From Epiperipatus broadwayi (taxonomy: Eukaryota > Onychophora > Udeonychophora > Euonychophora > Peripatidae): 64,000 nt of DNA. A program made the translations under genes and the position numbers. The stretch spans positions 188,001 through 252,000 of the forward strand of contig JAQFVV010000319.1 in assembly GCA_028023455.1 (NCBI GenBank), written 5' to 3'. Shown one piece after another: positions 12,055-27,123 of this stretch. The notes below the pieces were generated by a model. It was not told the DNA's origin. It did not search any database and was given only the letters and a program-made list of their open reading frames with translations. Each line of letters begins with the position of its first letter. The first letter of the stretch is position 1.

Positions 12055-12276
12055 GTGCAGAATTCGACCACCATTAGAACAGCAGCACCAACTAGTAGCG
12101 AAGCCACCTGTGGTACTGAGTTTGATCATAGTTTATCAGTTCCACAATACAATCCACGAAACAACACATCTGATGTGACATTAGTAAATATTTCCTTAGG
12201 CACGGTGGTCAGGGATAAGCAAGAGATTCATGATTTTATTCTCAAGTTATCCAATAATCAAACTAATATTAATTGA
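12055..12276 (+). CDS. Antisense small ORF in Gypsy-1 right LTR, unknown
   Basis: This is the partner of the ORF at 4050-4292: 73 codons ending NNQTNIN, with Ile to Lys, Glu to Lys and Ala to Ser changes between copies. It starts at an ATG absent at the same place in the left copy. Function unknown and possibly chance. Confidence 0.22.
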   Translation: MQNSTTIRTAAPTSSEATCGTEFDHSLSVPQYNPRNNTSDVTLVNISLGTVVRDKQEIHDFILKLSNNQTNIN

Positions 12277-12854
12277 ACATTCAAATTTACATAATCAAGG
12301 AAATATTATATAGAATGGGCATCGAATAAATGAAACGTAATTGCAGACATATAGTTTAAAATTATTTATTAATACATTTTAATAAAACAATCATTAATAA
12401 TATTTATGGACTAACAGCTTCAGTAGCAGGATTTGTAACATGATTATATTTTAAAGAATACGTTTATTTATTTAGACATTATTTTATATTGATGATATCA
12501 GTAGTGGTATTTTCGATACTGTACTGTTTACAAAGGGAATTCACTTATTTGAAGGCTTAATTTAGCTACCTAAAATTCTCAAGTAAGTATTTCTAATGCA
12601 TGCCTTGGGAAATTTATACCTTTGCAATGCAAGAGTCTAAAGTAAGATTTAAGAGTAGCGGCAGACATATATTTATTTAATTAAACTATTTATTTTATGA
12701 CTAAGGGCAAACATTTATTTGAGAGTGAATTACGAAGATAATGCAGAGGTGGAGTGATATATAGAATAATAGAATTGAGCAAAGGAACACGTGGTCCGCT
12801 TTAGAAAGGCGATATGGAATGGCAGTATATCGAAACTGCAATGCTGCGAATGGG

Positions 12855-12860
12855 TTTATA
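12855..12860 (-). promoter_or_regulatory. TATA-like box in Gypsy-1 right LTR
   Basis: The minus-strand TATAAAC lies at the same offset as in the left LTR. If used, transcription would start near 12830 and run leftward into gag. Confidence 0.35.
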
Positions 12861-14594
12861 AGAATGTCAGGCTGGTCTCTGCCTCGACCTGATGAAGTAA
12901 GGTGTCACATAAGCATAACCAGGGACAAGCGGTCCATGTTGCAGTTTTGCCGGCTGGCTGCATGACGTTGTCAAGTCCTACGGGAGCACCCATTATGCCC
13001 GCTTCTGTAGGATGACTGGGGTTAATTTCAACCCTGAAGAATCCGGAAATTTCATGGCAGAATGGGTCATCGCGTCTCTAAAACATAACACATGTATACT
13101 GTATAAACGATTATGATGAGATTTAAATAGATTTCTGACTCGGTCCTACATTACCAACATTTATTAAAGAACGTTGGTGACTCTCAAAGAAATGTATTTT
13201 TCTGGAATTATTCATAATGATTTAGTAAATACAAAACATATATATATAAATTGGGAATTATTATAACTAATACGTCAGCCATTTGCGAAGTAGTAGACCC
13301 CTGCATTACAATAAATGAAGCATTGAATGCGTGTCGATTTATATGAAAGTTAAGTTATTAAAGAAAGTAAATATTAATGAAAATTTGACACACATTCATT
13401 GTTTTAAGCGATCATAGATTTAAACTTTGAAAATTGAAATAATTATGAGCATGCAATAATTAAATAATAACTATAGATAGAAATGTAGATTATAGAAATA
13501 CGCACCCAAGATAGAAAGAGGTAAGCTAGATTAGTAGAGAATTTTACACATTAAGTTAATTATTCAGTTTTAGCTATACATATGGTAGTTTTTACATTTT
13601 ATAATTTAGATAAGTATTATGAAGAAGAGCTATAGCATATTATTAGAGTACTCTAGAGTTTGAACACAGACAGGTACCTGTTTTATAAGAAGTTTTCTGA
13701 TTCCATTAGTTTAGCAGCAAAAAGTTCACGAGTGGCAAGTCTTTCTTGCATTTAGATATTTCATTTAATTTCACAGCAGCAGCAGCTTTTTCATTTATTT
13801 CAGGCAGCAGATCTTCATGGTGAATTTACGATGGGCAATGGAATGTTTGGCATCCGATAGACCATCTCCTGATAGAAAATAATCTAGGTGCTTTACTCAG
13901 TCATACCTTGGCAGGAACAAATTATTTTTTATATTTTTGGAGACTCTCAGTGATCGAGAGCAAAGCTAAAGTTTAAGTGAATGTCTCCAGCAAGTCTAAG
14001 ATGGCCTCTTTTTTTATCTTGATCTTTCACATTTTTGTTAAGATATTTTTAGGTTCTACTTAATCTGCCCTGAGGATAATCAATGCATTTTGTTGGTTTT
14101 AATTAAAGAAATCTGCCTTTCTACTGTTTACATTTTACATTTACTAATTAATTTTGGGGAATTTTTCTTTAATTAATCTATTATCTATCACTGACCGATG
14201 CTTTTAAATTTCAAAAACAAAAAGGGAACATAAGATTATTTTAACTTTTAATTAAATATTACATCAGATATTTTTTTAGAATTATTATTAAATGAAATTT
14301 AAACAAAGCAATAAATACGAACTTTATAATCCAAAATAAATGATTAAAATTATACAAAATTATATAACTAAAAGAAATCTAAATTATATTATTTTATCCC
14401 TATTTATTGCGTTTAATTTGAGATCGAAATGTGTGTGTGTTTATGCTGAATTCTACATATATTTATACATTTTTAATATTGTTACACACACAATTCGATA
14501 TCAAAAAGTTTAAATTTGGGCGGGATAGACCAATCAGTGAGAGAAGACAGAAAAAGGTGAAACTTAAGATTCGAATACGAATCTTACTGTTTCA

Positions 14595-17818
<3,224 letters not shown>

Positions 17819-17918
17819 ACTTAGGATACAATAAAGGTGCGGAAAATCAATATTAGTTTGATTGAGCATAAAAAAAGATAAACATCACATAATTACCATT
17901 TCATATACTTGCTCATAA

Positions 17919-18095
17919 CTGTTATCAAAACAGGCAAAACTCTATATGTATTGCCACTCAGTAACTAGTCTGAGGATATTGGATGAGTAGGCACTAGATG
18001 AGGATTTTATACACAAGCTTTCTGGCATCGATTGATTATTCTGGCTTGTACTGAGTAGCAATACGTATAGAGAGTTTTGCCTGTTTTGATAACAT
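17919..18095. repeat. Imperfect inverted-repeat element, copy 1
   Basis: The left arm (CTGTTATCAAAACAGGCAAA... from 17919) pairs with the right arm ending ...TTTTGCCTGTTTTGATAACA at 18095, about 45 bp each. The spacer shares its sequence (ATTGGATGAG, then GGCACTAGAT, then TTGATTA) with 21056-21163. It looks like a short hairpin-type dispersed repeat, with no coding content. Confidence 0.7.
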
Positions 18096-19004
18096 AAAAA
18101 AGATGCAAACAATCAGAATCTCATTCCAATATACATAATTATAACTGATAAATCACTAGCAATAATCATAAATATTTAAGCGTCAACAATCATCCTTTGT
18201 AATTGGATTTAAAAAAATATAATATAAATATTTAGGCTAATCATCCTTTAGCCAATGCCAAAGTTAGGGCATATTATAAAATCATTTTCAATATGTTATC
18301 TATATGTACATATTTAAGTATTTAAATAACTATAATAAAAATATGTAAAAAAAACTCCAGGGTAATTACACCATCATCAATGCTCTGGGTCAACTGGAAT
18401 CATGATTATGCTAGTTACCAATCTCTATGACACAATGTGAAGTATATGTCTTTTAAAGATGACTAATTACTTCAGTGCTCTCCAAATAATTCAACAAAGC
18501 AGTGACATTCCACCTCTTGGGTTCCATGCACCACCCAAATAATGTGAAAATGTAACTATCCCATCACCTTTTATAAAAATTTTGGCATCAAAATATAAAA
18601 AAATCAGAATAAATAACAATATTTATTTTAGTATTTTGGTTACTGAAACATAATTATCATAATAAAAGTTAAATTTATAATTTATTTAGAAACAATATAT
18701 TCATTATTATTACTAGAATTTCCAAAATTATTATATAAAAACTATTTAAAAACAAGCACCATATTATTTAAATAAAAATATTCAAACCTAGTTAATCTTT
18801 GCCTTGTAAATCCATTACATGCCAAAGATAATATTCAAACACACAGGTGAATATCCTTGAACTAACTTGGGATGCCAAGGACTCTGGGAATGGGATTGTG
18901 AACAAAAAAAAATATACACATTTAATTTATTATATTGCTGATCTTTTGATGAGTAGAAAATGCTGTATCTATATTATAGCATTTTAATATATGTCCAATA
19001 CTGT
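18096..19004. other. AT-rich DNA, nothing recognised
   Basis: No ORF, repeat or structured element was identified on either strand. Confidence 0.4.
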
Positions 19005-19545
19005 CTGTAGTTCCTTTTACATATGGAACACAAATCCTAATCAAGCCTAAGGGTTCAATCCCTCTTGAATCTCATGGTGTTTATCAAATCTCATGTAAAA
19101 TTGTAAAGCTTCTTACATAGGTATGAGTAATCATCACATTGTTAGGAGAGATGAGCATGCTAATGCAGTTAAACATCACTCATCATCATCAGCACTCTCA
19201 CTCCATACTATAGATTCAGGTCATAAAATTGATTTTTCTAGTACCAGGATCATACCCAGATGTGTTAATCTCTACCAGTGCAAAATTAGAGAAGCCATTG
19301 AGATACTTAAAAGACCAGATTGTATCATAAGCGAGATGATACATGCAAACTTCCTCCTATTTGGAAAGATTTTTTTAAAAAACATTCTTAAATTTAACAT
19401 TTTTGTTATTGGTGGAACTTTAACATTTTTTGAAATCAGTGATTGTAGCGCCTCTACCTTTTATCTCCCAGTGGATGACTTGTGTGACCAAGTCGAAACG
19501 TCGGAATATCTATATATTTAAATTTTTAACACGGATGAACCCGCA
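19005..19545 (+). pseudogene. PLE-3 GIY-YIG endonuclease tail
   Basis: This is a 5'-truncated fragment of a third Penelope-like element. The nuclease motif starts at HGVYQISC (about 19072), continues after a 1-nt frame change as YIGMSNHH, then RRDEHANAVKHH and a C-terminal region (DSGHKIDF, REAIEILKRPDCI). Reading continues as an ORF to 19521. The 3' end holds GACTTG-TGTGAC-CAAGTC followed by GAAACGTC (19477-19501), a hairpin plus GAAAC string resembling the 3' half of a hammerhead ribozyme. A second copy of this tail lies at 52850-53139 on the minus strand. The RT part is absent. Confidence 0.72.
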
Positions 19546-21055
19546 AAATATGTCTTATATATATATTACAAAACTTATTCCTAACTTTTTACTCTTTGAC
19601 TTTAATATTGTTCTTTTTTCCTTCTAGAGCTAAAATGACATCGTTTTAAAATACGTTAGCAAAATAATGTTTAACAAATAAATGCAGTAATAGTAAATCA
19701 ATAAACAATAATGCTCTGTTCTATTCGTAGATGCAGAGAATAGTCACACAGCCAATTCATCCATTTATCGATTCTGTTACTTCATTGCTCAAAATCTCAA
19801 TTCTACATATCAATTTCCATCACTATATCATCGAGCAAGGATAATCTTTTTCATTTTTTATTTTCGTTTCCACTCACCATTCCCTTTAAAACATCCGTTT
19901 TCTTATTTCCCAATGAAACGTTTTTATCATTTACGTGTTAAGAAATACAATATAAGAAAAAATATTATTACAGTTATAACTAATTTTATTATTACTATCA
20001 GAAAAATATAAATATTAACTCAATAAATCATACCTGGTGCAATAGGTGAGGTCGCATTTTCTACATATATAAATATATAAAATAAATTTAATATTATATA
20101 ATTACAGATAAAACTAGTCACACAATTTAGTCACTGTTACAAATCAATGCACAAGTTCATATTAAGATAAAATAATACAAATTTAGAAAATGATTAAAAG
20201 TTTAATAGTCCAAATATTTACAGAAAATACTAATTAAAAAAGACCTAATAAATAATATTTTGAGTGTTAACATTTATAAAATCCCATTTTTTTATGCCTT
20301 TTATGATCTAAATTTTTGTGGCTAAACATAGTAGAACAATTTCAACAAGAAAGATTTATTTATATATTGATAATCAAAATTTGTGGAGATATTTTATTCA
20401 GTTTATTAAAATGTTGTGGCAATTTTTTAAAATATATTCTGGAAGTTTGAAAAAGAAATGATGATTATTTTTTTGCGGATAATATAAAAAATATGTAGAA
20501 CGAAAAGTGGTGGTAAACATTAATGTATTAGTAAAATAATAGAATGATTAATTAATCTGCAGTTCATAAAAGCACCAGAAATAACCGAACTGGGTCACAA
20601 TCTTTGGTTTTCAAATAGACAGTCTACCTCTCCACGAGCATCAAACATCGGAGGGCAACAAACCATTAAACATTACAAGATTTCCAATCTTTATGCTTGC
20701 ACAAGCTGTTTTTCACTGAGACAAAACTTTCGTTTAAGCTTAAATAATGGTGATCATGTGACGTTTGATGGTTTAATATCAATCCTGCCCAATACAATTA
20801 TGGTGACTGTGGTTATTAAACAACTAAAGACACCAAAAAGTATGGATGCTGAACCGAGTTCAGATCTATATAACTATATAAGATAATGAGCTTGAATTGA
20901 AAATATTATTGTTTCCATTTGGACTCAAAGCTTTATAGATACCTAAAAAGTCAAAGATGGCTGCGGCAGGATTACATTAGATTCTAAGATCTAAGTGAAG
21001 TGCTGTAAGATCCAAGGCACCTCACTGATAGAAGCCACAAGCTAGAAACTACTTT
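19546..21055. other. Unassigned DNA with a less AT-rich island
   Basis: Mostly AT-rich. About 20560-20860 is noticeably less AT-rich and non-repetitive but has no ORF longer than about 60 codons. I cannot assign it. Confidence 0.4.
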
Positions 21056-21163
21056 GCGGGTATTGGATGAGTTGGCACTAGATAGGGATTTTATGCAAAA
21101 CCTTCCTGCATCCATTGATTACTCCGGCTTGCTCTGAATGGCATTGTATGGAGATTTTTGTTT
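21056..21163 (+). repeat. Dispersed repeat, copy 2 (related to 17919-18095)
   Basis: It shares GTATTGGATGAG, GGCACTAGAT, GATTTTAT and TTGATTA blocks in the same order with the spacer of the inverted repeat at 17919-18095. The inverted arms are much less conserved here. Confidence 0.6.
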
Positions 21164-21845
21164 CTATGAAAAACTATACAGTTATTAATATTAGGACAAT
21201 ATTATTTAGAAAAAGTTTATAAGTGCTTCATAAACAGCTATATATAAATGTAAGTGATGCAGGTTGTGATTTGAATTTCAACCGATTAAACAAAAAAATA
21301 TAAACTTTATCTTATTAATTTTGGCAATAAATTGCCGATTATATCATTTACAAAATTTTGTACTGAGTATAACTCATGTTTTGAAAATAATCTACAAATA
21401 ATTTAGTTTAGTAATTAATATTAAAAAACTCAAGTTCATTTTCAGTTAGTGATAAGAGAAATCATTAGCATCTAAAAAAGTTGATGTCAATTTGCAATAT
21501 ACATTCATTTAAATTATTTGATGAATTTAAGATGCATCATAGAATCCAGTTAGTAAGCAATTAATAGGTTATATTTTATCTTAGTAATAGAAATATATCA
21601 CTTAAATGACTAGATTTGAAATCATTCTTCTATAAAACCTTTTATATCAAAGTGAAGTGGGAATGCATTTAATATAATGGCTTCAAAAATTTATTATTAA
21701 AGAATACTCAGAAAAAAATTCAATGAAGTTTCCAAATCTTGTTATTGGTGAAGATGATATAACACTAAATGAATAATTTTCAATGAAAAATTGTATTGAA
21801 GTGAACAAACGATCCTGTTAAGAAAAATCAAAATTTATAAAAATT

Positions 21846-22010
21846 ATTTCACACGACCACCATTCTACACTCTATATCACACTGATACAATTGAACACTT
21901 ATATGTGGAAAAGATAAATAATCACTAATATAAGTATTTCATGCTTAAACCAGCAATCATCACTTGGTCCAGATTATCATCTCTACACATTTATGCAATA
22001 AGTGCTCTTT

Positions 22011-22109
<99 letters not shown>

Positions 22110-22369
22110 GATAGCCAATATGCATACTTTAATGGACAGGCTTCAATCCATTCCACACTCCAACTCTTCAACCGTCCATCTAATTGAAAATCTGATGATC
22201 TGTGCACTTATTGCATAAATGTGTAGATATGGTAATCTGGACCAACTGATGATTGCTGGTTTAGCATGAAATACCTATATTGGTGATTATTTATCTTTTC
22301 GAGATATATGTGTTTAAGTGTATCAGTGTCATATATGAAATAGAGTGAAGAGTGGTGGCTCGTGTGAAG
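21846..22369. repeat. Fold-back element around (AT)n
   Basis: Arms of about 162 bp (21846-22010 and 22208-22369) are inverted copies; the inner ends are GCAATAAGTGC and GCACTTATTGC. The loop has (AT)n (about 22017-22107) and about 95 bp of other sequence. Fragments of the same family lie near 39420-39640 (loop part) and 39790-39950 (arm part). No transposase is present, so it is a MITE-like or fold-back repeat. Confidence 0.8.
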
Positions 22370-23345
22370 TATGTGCTCATATACCCTATATATTACATAT
22401 ATTGATATAGGTATATAAGAAGTCTGTATTTCAGTTATTAAAAATTATTTTATGAAGACTACATGTAATAAAATCATATTTGAATTTTTTCTACAGTACA
22501 GACATTTTCATATCTGCATTCCAATAAGTAATATATAGAGGGTTTGACCTTAGACTTTCCTACGACCTGCAGCTATCAATAAAATCATGTAAAAGTTGTA
22601 TAATATTAATAAATTATTTTAACAAAAAAAAAATTCAAAAGTTTTCACCCACTTTGGTATTAATTAAAGTAAATGCTTTGACCATATCAATAAAAAGCAT
22701 TTTGATACAGTCTTCTTATATTTCAATAACAACAAAATCATAAATATTATCTAAATCCATGGGTCTTCAAATAACTACTCATTAAAAATATTTTTAATGT
22801 CATGAATAACAATGATTTTTTAAGGTAATTATTAACATCTATTAGATATTCTTTATTTTTATAAAATAGAATAATAAAAGCATACTTAAAATGAATATAA
22901 TTTTAGGCAGATTCCTACAACTTTAAAATAATTTCAGTTTTGGAAGTGAATTATGAGTTCAGGTATGCCTTCTGCAAATGTGAGAGATATGTCGATTATA
23001 AAAATATTTAAGACAATCAAACTATGATTTAAGATGAATATACAGATTTATATAGATATATTGTAATAGAACAAATCGATACAAGCTAGAATTCATTATA
23101 TTACAAAGATGCATATTAAAAAAAAAAATGTATAAATTGTAATGTATGCATGTGTGCATACTTGATATGACATACACATTCATTATGCATAACAGTTCAG
23201 TCAATGAAAAAAATAATCTATAGATTTTTTATATAATGTTATTAAAATTTTTATAAAAAGGCATAATTAAAAACAATAAGATTAGAGTTCATTTCACTTA
23301 AAGGAGACAAAATAACTATGCAGATAAATTTATTTTGCGGGTTCT
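22370..23345. other. AT-rich DNA, nothing recognised
   Basis: No ORF or repeat could be supported. A short C-rich string near 22555 is unremarkable. Confidence 0.4.
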
Positions 23346-23866
23346 TTTGTATTGAATATGAAATATAATCAATTTTATAGACAATTTTATGTTTAAATAA
23401 TAAATTTATTTTCACGAAACCGATTTCCGTTCAAAATTGAACCTTGTTAAGATGTTATAATAATTCAAAATGTCACGTGATTTACATATTATCTTAAAAC
23501 ATCATCTATTGGTCAATCTTAACTTTAAAAATGTTTTTATATTTATCAATTTTTATAATTATAAAGAAAGAAAAGTATATGAGACATGCAAGAAAATAAA
23601 GAGAAATGTATGAATTTAGTACAAGGATCAATAAAAGTGGGAGGAAAATGGACATTAAATAAAAAATGGAAAATGTAAAAACATTTTTAAAGTTAAGATT
23701 GGTGTGCTAAGATAATATGTAAATCACGTGACATTTTGAATTATTATAATATCTTGACAAGGTTCAATTTTGAACAAAAATCGGTTGGATGAAAATAAAT
23801 TTATTATTTAAACATAAAGTTGTCTATAAAATTAATTATATTTTATATTCAATTCAGAAGAAAGTA
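23346..23866. repeat. Inverted-repeat element, arms about 200 bp
   Basis: Left arm 23346-23560 and right arm 23665-23866 are inverted copies with a few mismatches, sharing TATAGACAA, AAATTTATT and GTAAATCACGTGACATTTTG blocks. The central loop of about 100 bp is A-rich on the plus strand. No coding capacity; a non-autonomous DNA-transposon-like structure is possible. Confidence 0.78.
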
Positions 23867-24029
23867 TACAAGAAAGACAACATAATACTTTTATAAACAA
23901 TACCATCAAACGAAATATATATATAATATGATCCTTTCTGAATTGCCTTCTGAATATGATTTTAAATAAATAATTTGCCCGTTCTAATTGTAAATTAAAT
24001 AGCAAATCTATATATGTTATTTAAAGTAT

Positions 24030-24439
24030 GGTTACTTAAATTAAGAAAGTTATCCATCAATTTTTAAAAGTCACTAATGATTTTCTTTCTTTCTATTGCT
24101 ATCATAAAATAAAAAAGTATATTTTTTACATTATAATTTAATACAGTTAGGAAGAAAATGTTTATCACCAAATATGTTGTTATAAATAAATATGTTAAGT
24201 CTTATAAAAAATATTTATCAGTAAACATGTTATTATTATAAATTAACAGATGTTAAATCTTGTAATTATGTTTCGATAAATTCATTTTTTTAAAAAAATA
24301 TATTTGATTATGTGATTGGTGTAAAACAACAACAAGTAGGATATAAATAAATCATATGTAAAGCGCCAGAGCAATCTAGTCTATTCCAGGCTCTAATTGA
24401 AGAAGCAGCATTGAGACGATTACATGAAGAGAAAGTGAT
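24030..24439 (+). repeat. Dispersed repeat B, copy 1
   Basis: Diverged direct homology to 38425-38745 (shared AAAGTTAT..ATCAATTTTTAAAA, a TTTATCA block, AGAGC..AGTCT and GAAGCAG). In this copy the HHR-like unit of family 3 follows directly. Nature unknown. Confidence 0.5.
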
Positions 24440-24740
24440 GTTATATTGCTAAGATTACTAATATATGGATTGGCTGAAGATCTCTCAGCCCCATGTAGCT
24501 ATTTGAGTTAGATAGCTGGGTTTGAAGACATTTAAATGTCTGAAAATTTCTACTCAATAGTTAACTCTTAGATAAATGCTGGCTTTGGGTTGGTATTTTT
24601 AGATCTAGTATCTGAAACTACCCTCGTGTCTTTCGAAGGAGTGCCAAAGCATGAAACTCTTGGTCAGGGATTTGGGGGGATTCCTGACAGAGATATTTTA
24701 AGTGCTTTCTCTGGCTAAGCATTTATCACAAAGCTTGTTG
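24440..24740 (+). repeat. Diverged relative of the hammerhead repeats (family 3)
   Basis: It shares the order of landmarks with the ribozyme repeats at 26577-27971: CTAAG.TTACTAATATATGG, the box AGCTGGGTTTGAAGACAT..ATGTCTGAA (24514-24544), TTAGATAAATGCT.GGCTT, and near its end GCATTTATCACAAAGCTTGTT. Where the ribozyme should lie, it has CTGA then GAAAC-TCTTG-GTC (about 24608-24665) but not a full CTGATGA core. It is single copy, not tandem. Confidence 0.6.
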
Positions 24741-25758
24741 AGCAATTAGCAAAGTTCTTTATTTACATGATTAGAATGTCTAGAAAGAATGGAAATTTTT
24801 TTTTTGAAATTTTGTTCATATACTAGTGATGAATTAGAATTTTTGGTTATTGTATACGTGACACAATGCTTCATATGACATTTTGAAATGTATATTGTCC
24901 TAGGTGCAGCTATATACCTTTTTTCAAATAGTTTACTCACACTCCCATAAAGTTGAAGAAGAAAAATGCAATTTGAATGTTTGTTGAATTTATCAGTCTC
25001 TAAGACCCAAAAAAAGATGAAGGCTTAATTTTTAAATGTTGTATTCCTAAGCGTTTAAGAATTAAAAAAGAACAAGGTTTTATATATTGATATTATATTG
25101 GATTGTTGACATGTGTGGTTACCTTAATAGAATGTAAACTAAGATAACTTTTTTAGTATTCATGCTTGATTATACACCTAATGTCCTACGAATGAATGCA
25201 TTCGTGAGTTGAAATTCATTATTTTTATAGTTATTGCCAATCAAATCTCTAAACAGTGAAATCAGATATTGTTTATTAATGTGTTGTTTTATTAATAAAA
25301 CAATATGTATGCAAATGACAATTGCAAAATCAGAGAAATAAAGTAAAGTTAAATTCAGCAATAGACATAGAAGTGAGAAATGAAAAGTTACACTGTTCCA
25401 TAGTGTAATTTTAATAAAAGAGGATTTGTAACGAAACAAATCTGAGAACAGCTCAAATTAGTTACATTACAAAAGTTCATAATCAAAAATAACAAATGTA
25501 TAAATTACTATGAGTGTATATGCATGTATTAGATATATAACGTGTGTCACTTAAGTGTACTGGTTTAGGCAAGTAAAAAAAATAATGTATTAAAATTTTT
25601 ATAAATGAGGTGTACTATATAAAATTGAAAACAATAACATTATAACTCATATTATGTAAAGAAAAGGAAAATGCCGTTTACCATTATGCAAATAAATTTA
25701 ATTTATATGGCTTATGAAAATGTACTGTATTTTGTGACTCTGTTTGATTCCCTTTTGC
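24741..25758. other. AT-rich DNA, nothing recognised
   Basis: Contains short ORFs (for example 25439-25170 on the minus strand) without recognisable motifs. Confidence 0.4.
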
Positions 25759-26339
25759 TGTATCTGTAAATGTATATTTTATTTAATGATCAAGTAAAAG
25801 TATATGTATAGATTTAGAATATTTGATATTCTAAAGTACTCTAGAAATAAATAATTAATTATGCAGAAAAAGAAACTAATTACTGAAAATTGCAACAGGC
25901 TAATTTACATGTTAAGAAAAGTTCACTTTATGCTAATTAGTCAAGCTGATAAAAAAGCCTGCAGTAGACTTAAGTGAGAAGTGGTATAAAGTTATGTGTA
26001 AAAACTAGTGGAAAGATGAACTAGTAAAAGTGAAGTTGTACTGGCAAATAAATAAGACGAACTGTAGTCAAGAATCTACTTGAATTATCACTGAATTAAC
26101 GGTCATGAGCAAATTATAATTTGCCGACTCCAAGGACATTTAAACTTTAAAGAAATTTGAATGGCTTTATTCTCAACTACCAATTAACAAGTTGAATTAC
26201 TAATATCTTATTAATATCATTATTATTATTATTTAGAGTAAATAAATTCTTGAAGTTATTATATAACTTCGTAGTTGTTTCTCTTATTTATAAATATAAT
26301 TATCCAGCTGACAATTAACTACAAGGCCCTGGATGTACT
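25759..26339 (+). repeat. Gypsy-3 5' LTR
   Basis: It aligns along its length with 37767-38367: shared TTCTAAAGTACTC.AGAAATAAAT, GAAACTAATTACT.AAAATTGCAAC, AAAGTTATGTGTAAAAACTAG and TTTAAACTTTAAAGAAAT-type blocks. Edges are estimates (TGTATCTG at the left edge; the CA end is decayed). Confidence 0.75.
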
Positions 26340-26342
26340 GTA

Positions 26343-26360
26343 TGGTGCAGTTGACAAAAT
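26343..26360 (+). promoter_or_regulatory. Gypsy-3 primer binding site remnant
   Basis: TGGTGCAGTTGACAAAAT lies just inside the LTR. It resembles the Gypsy-2 site TGGCGCAGCTTACAGGAT, with the CpG changed to TG. Confidence 0.5.
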
Positions 26361-26468
26361 AACCTGTAGCATCTGAATATACTATTTGACATACCTGTGA
26401 AGCTTAAATAAAGTAGTAAATGGAAGTATTAAATTTATTGGTGATGTAAACCAATAATGCAGAACAAC

Positions 26469-26490
26469 ATGGCAACAATATACGTCAATG

Positions 26491-26495
<5 letters not shown>
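26469..26495 (+). pseudogene. Gypsy-3 gag start (interrupted)
   Basis: The context ACAACATGGCAACAATATAC parallels the Gypsy-2 gag start (ACAACATGGCAGCCATA). It reads M-A-T-I-Y-V-N-D and then runs into (AT)n. The rest of gag resumes at about 28033, beyond the ribozyme cluster. Confidence 0.55.

Positions 26496-26576
<81 letters not shown>
26494..26576. repeat. (AT)n microsatellite at left edge of ribozyme cluster
   Basis: About 41 AT units, directly adjoining the hammerhead repeat cluster. Confidence 0.98.
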
Positions 26577-26579
<3 letters not shown>

Positions 26580-26666
26580 GAGCCTGCTACTAGCTCTAAA
26601 CAAGCTTAATTTTTTTTTATGATAAATGCTACAAGAGAAAATACATGAAGCTTTTATCTATGATGG

Positions 26667-26714
26667 TCCCCAGACCGGTTTCGAGCTATGGCTCTCATAA
26701 ATGAGGAGCTAGGA
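26667..26714 (-). ncRNA. Family 1 hammerhead, copy A (core mutated)
   Basis: Same layout as copy B but the catalytic string is TTTATGA instead of CTGATGA, and the outer stem I partner TAGGA is missing. Stem II (GAGC/GCTC, loop CATA), GAAA and ACCGGTC are kept. Predicted inactive. Confidence 0.7.
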
Positions 26715-27070
26715 CATAAGATTCAAAATATTAACTCAAGCCAAGCATTTATCTAATTCTTAAATATTAAGAAAAAGATCCAAATCTTCAGACACCTACA
26801 TGTCTTCAAACTCAGCTCTTTAACCAAAGAAACTATATGAGCCTGAACTAAATTCAGAGATCCCATATATTAGTAGGCTTAGCAATTTAATATAGCCAAA
26901 GCCCTAATAGCAAAATTATAATAGTAAAAATCAGTCATATATCACATGACCTATATAGCTTGCATTACTAATATATAATATCTAAATAGCCTTCTACTAG
27001 CTTTAAACAAGCTTAATTTTTATGATAAATGCTACAAGAGAAAATACATGAAACTTTTATCTATGATGGT

Positions 27071-27123
27071 TCCTATCCCCAGACCGGTTTCGAGCTATGG
27101 CTCTCATCAGTGAGGAGCTAGGA
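27071..27123 (-). ncRNA. Family 1 hammerhead ribozyme, copy B (complete core)
   Basis: All hammerhead invariants are seen on the minus strand: stem I 5' strand TCCTA-GC-TCCTCA (27123-27111), CTGATGA (27110-27104), stem II GAGC-CATA-GCTC (27103-27092), GAAA (27091-27088), then CCGGTC (27087-27082) and stem I 3' strand TGGGGA-TAGGA (27081-27071). Stem I pairs as 6 bp plus 5 bp with a GC bulge and one G-U pair. Predicted cleavage is after C at 27082 (GTC site). Stem III (ACCGGT) is self-complementary with no loop, which suggests that it acts as a dimer, as in newt satellite hammerheads. Confidence 0.85.

Larger units (their letters stand above)
4037..14594 (-). mobile_element. Gypsy-1: Ty3/Gypsy LTR retrotransposon with 2.57 kb LTRs
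   Basis: This is a complete but decayed Metaviridae-type element on the minus strand. Two direct repeats of about 2571 and 2575 bp begin TG and end CA; the right copy has an 8 bp perfect terminal inverted repeat (TGAAACAG/CTGTTTCA). Between them, read on the minus strand, are a Lys-type primer site, gag, protease, RT, RNase H, integrase and a short purine tract. Both outer edges abut (AT)n (4025-4036 and 14595-14616), so a target duplication of ATAT or ATATAT is compatible but unprovable. The LTRs differ by substitutions that are densest in their first 120 bp, so the insertion is not recent. No env-like ORF is visible. LTRs this long are unusual for animal Gypsy elements. Confidence 0.93.
12020..14594 (-). 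repeat. Gypsy-1 LTR (5' LTR in element orientation)
   Basis: This is the right long terminal repeat, TGAAACAG...CTGTTTCA, homologous along its full length to 4037-6607. A minus-strand TATAAA lies at 12860-12855 with minus-strand AATAAA signals near 12680. The edge at 14594 is followed by (AT)n. Confidence 0.93.

Noticed and set aside
21025-21065. CTGATAG..AGCCACAAGCT..GAAAC resembling a hammerhead
   Set aside because: The core G and A are swapped, and stem I does not pair next to the core; too weak to call.
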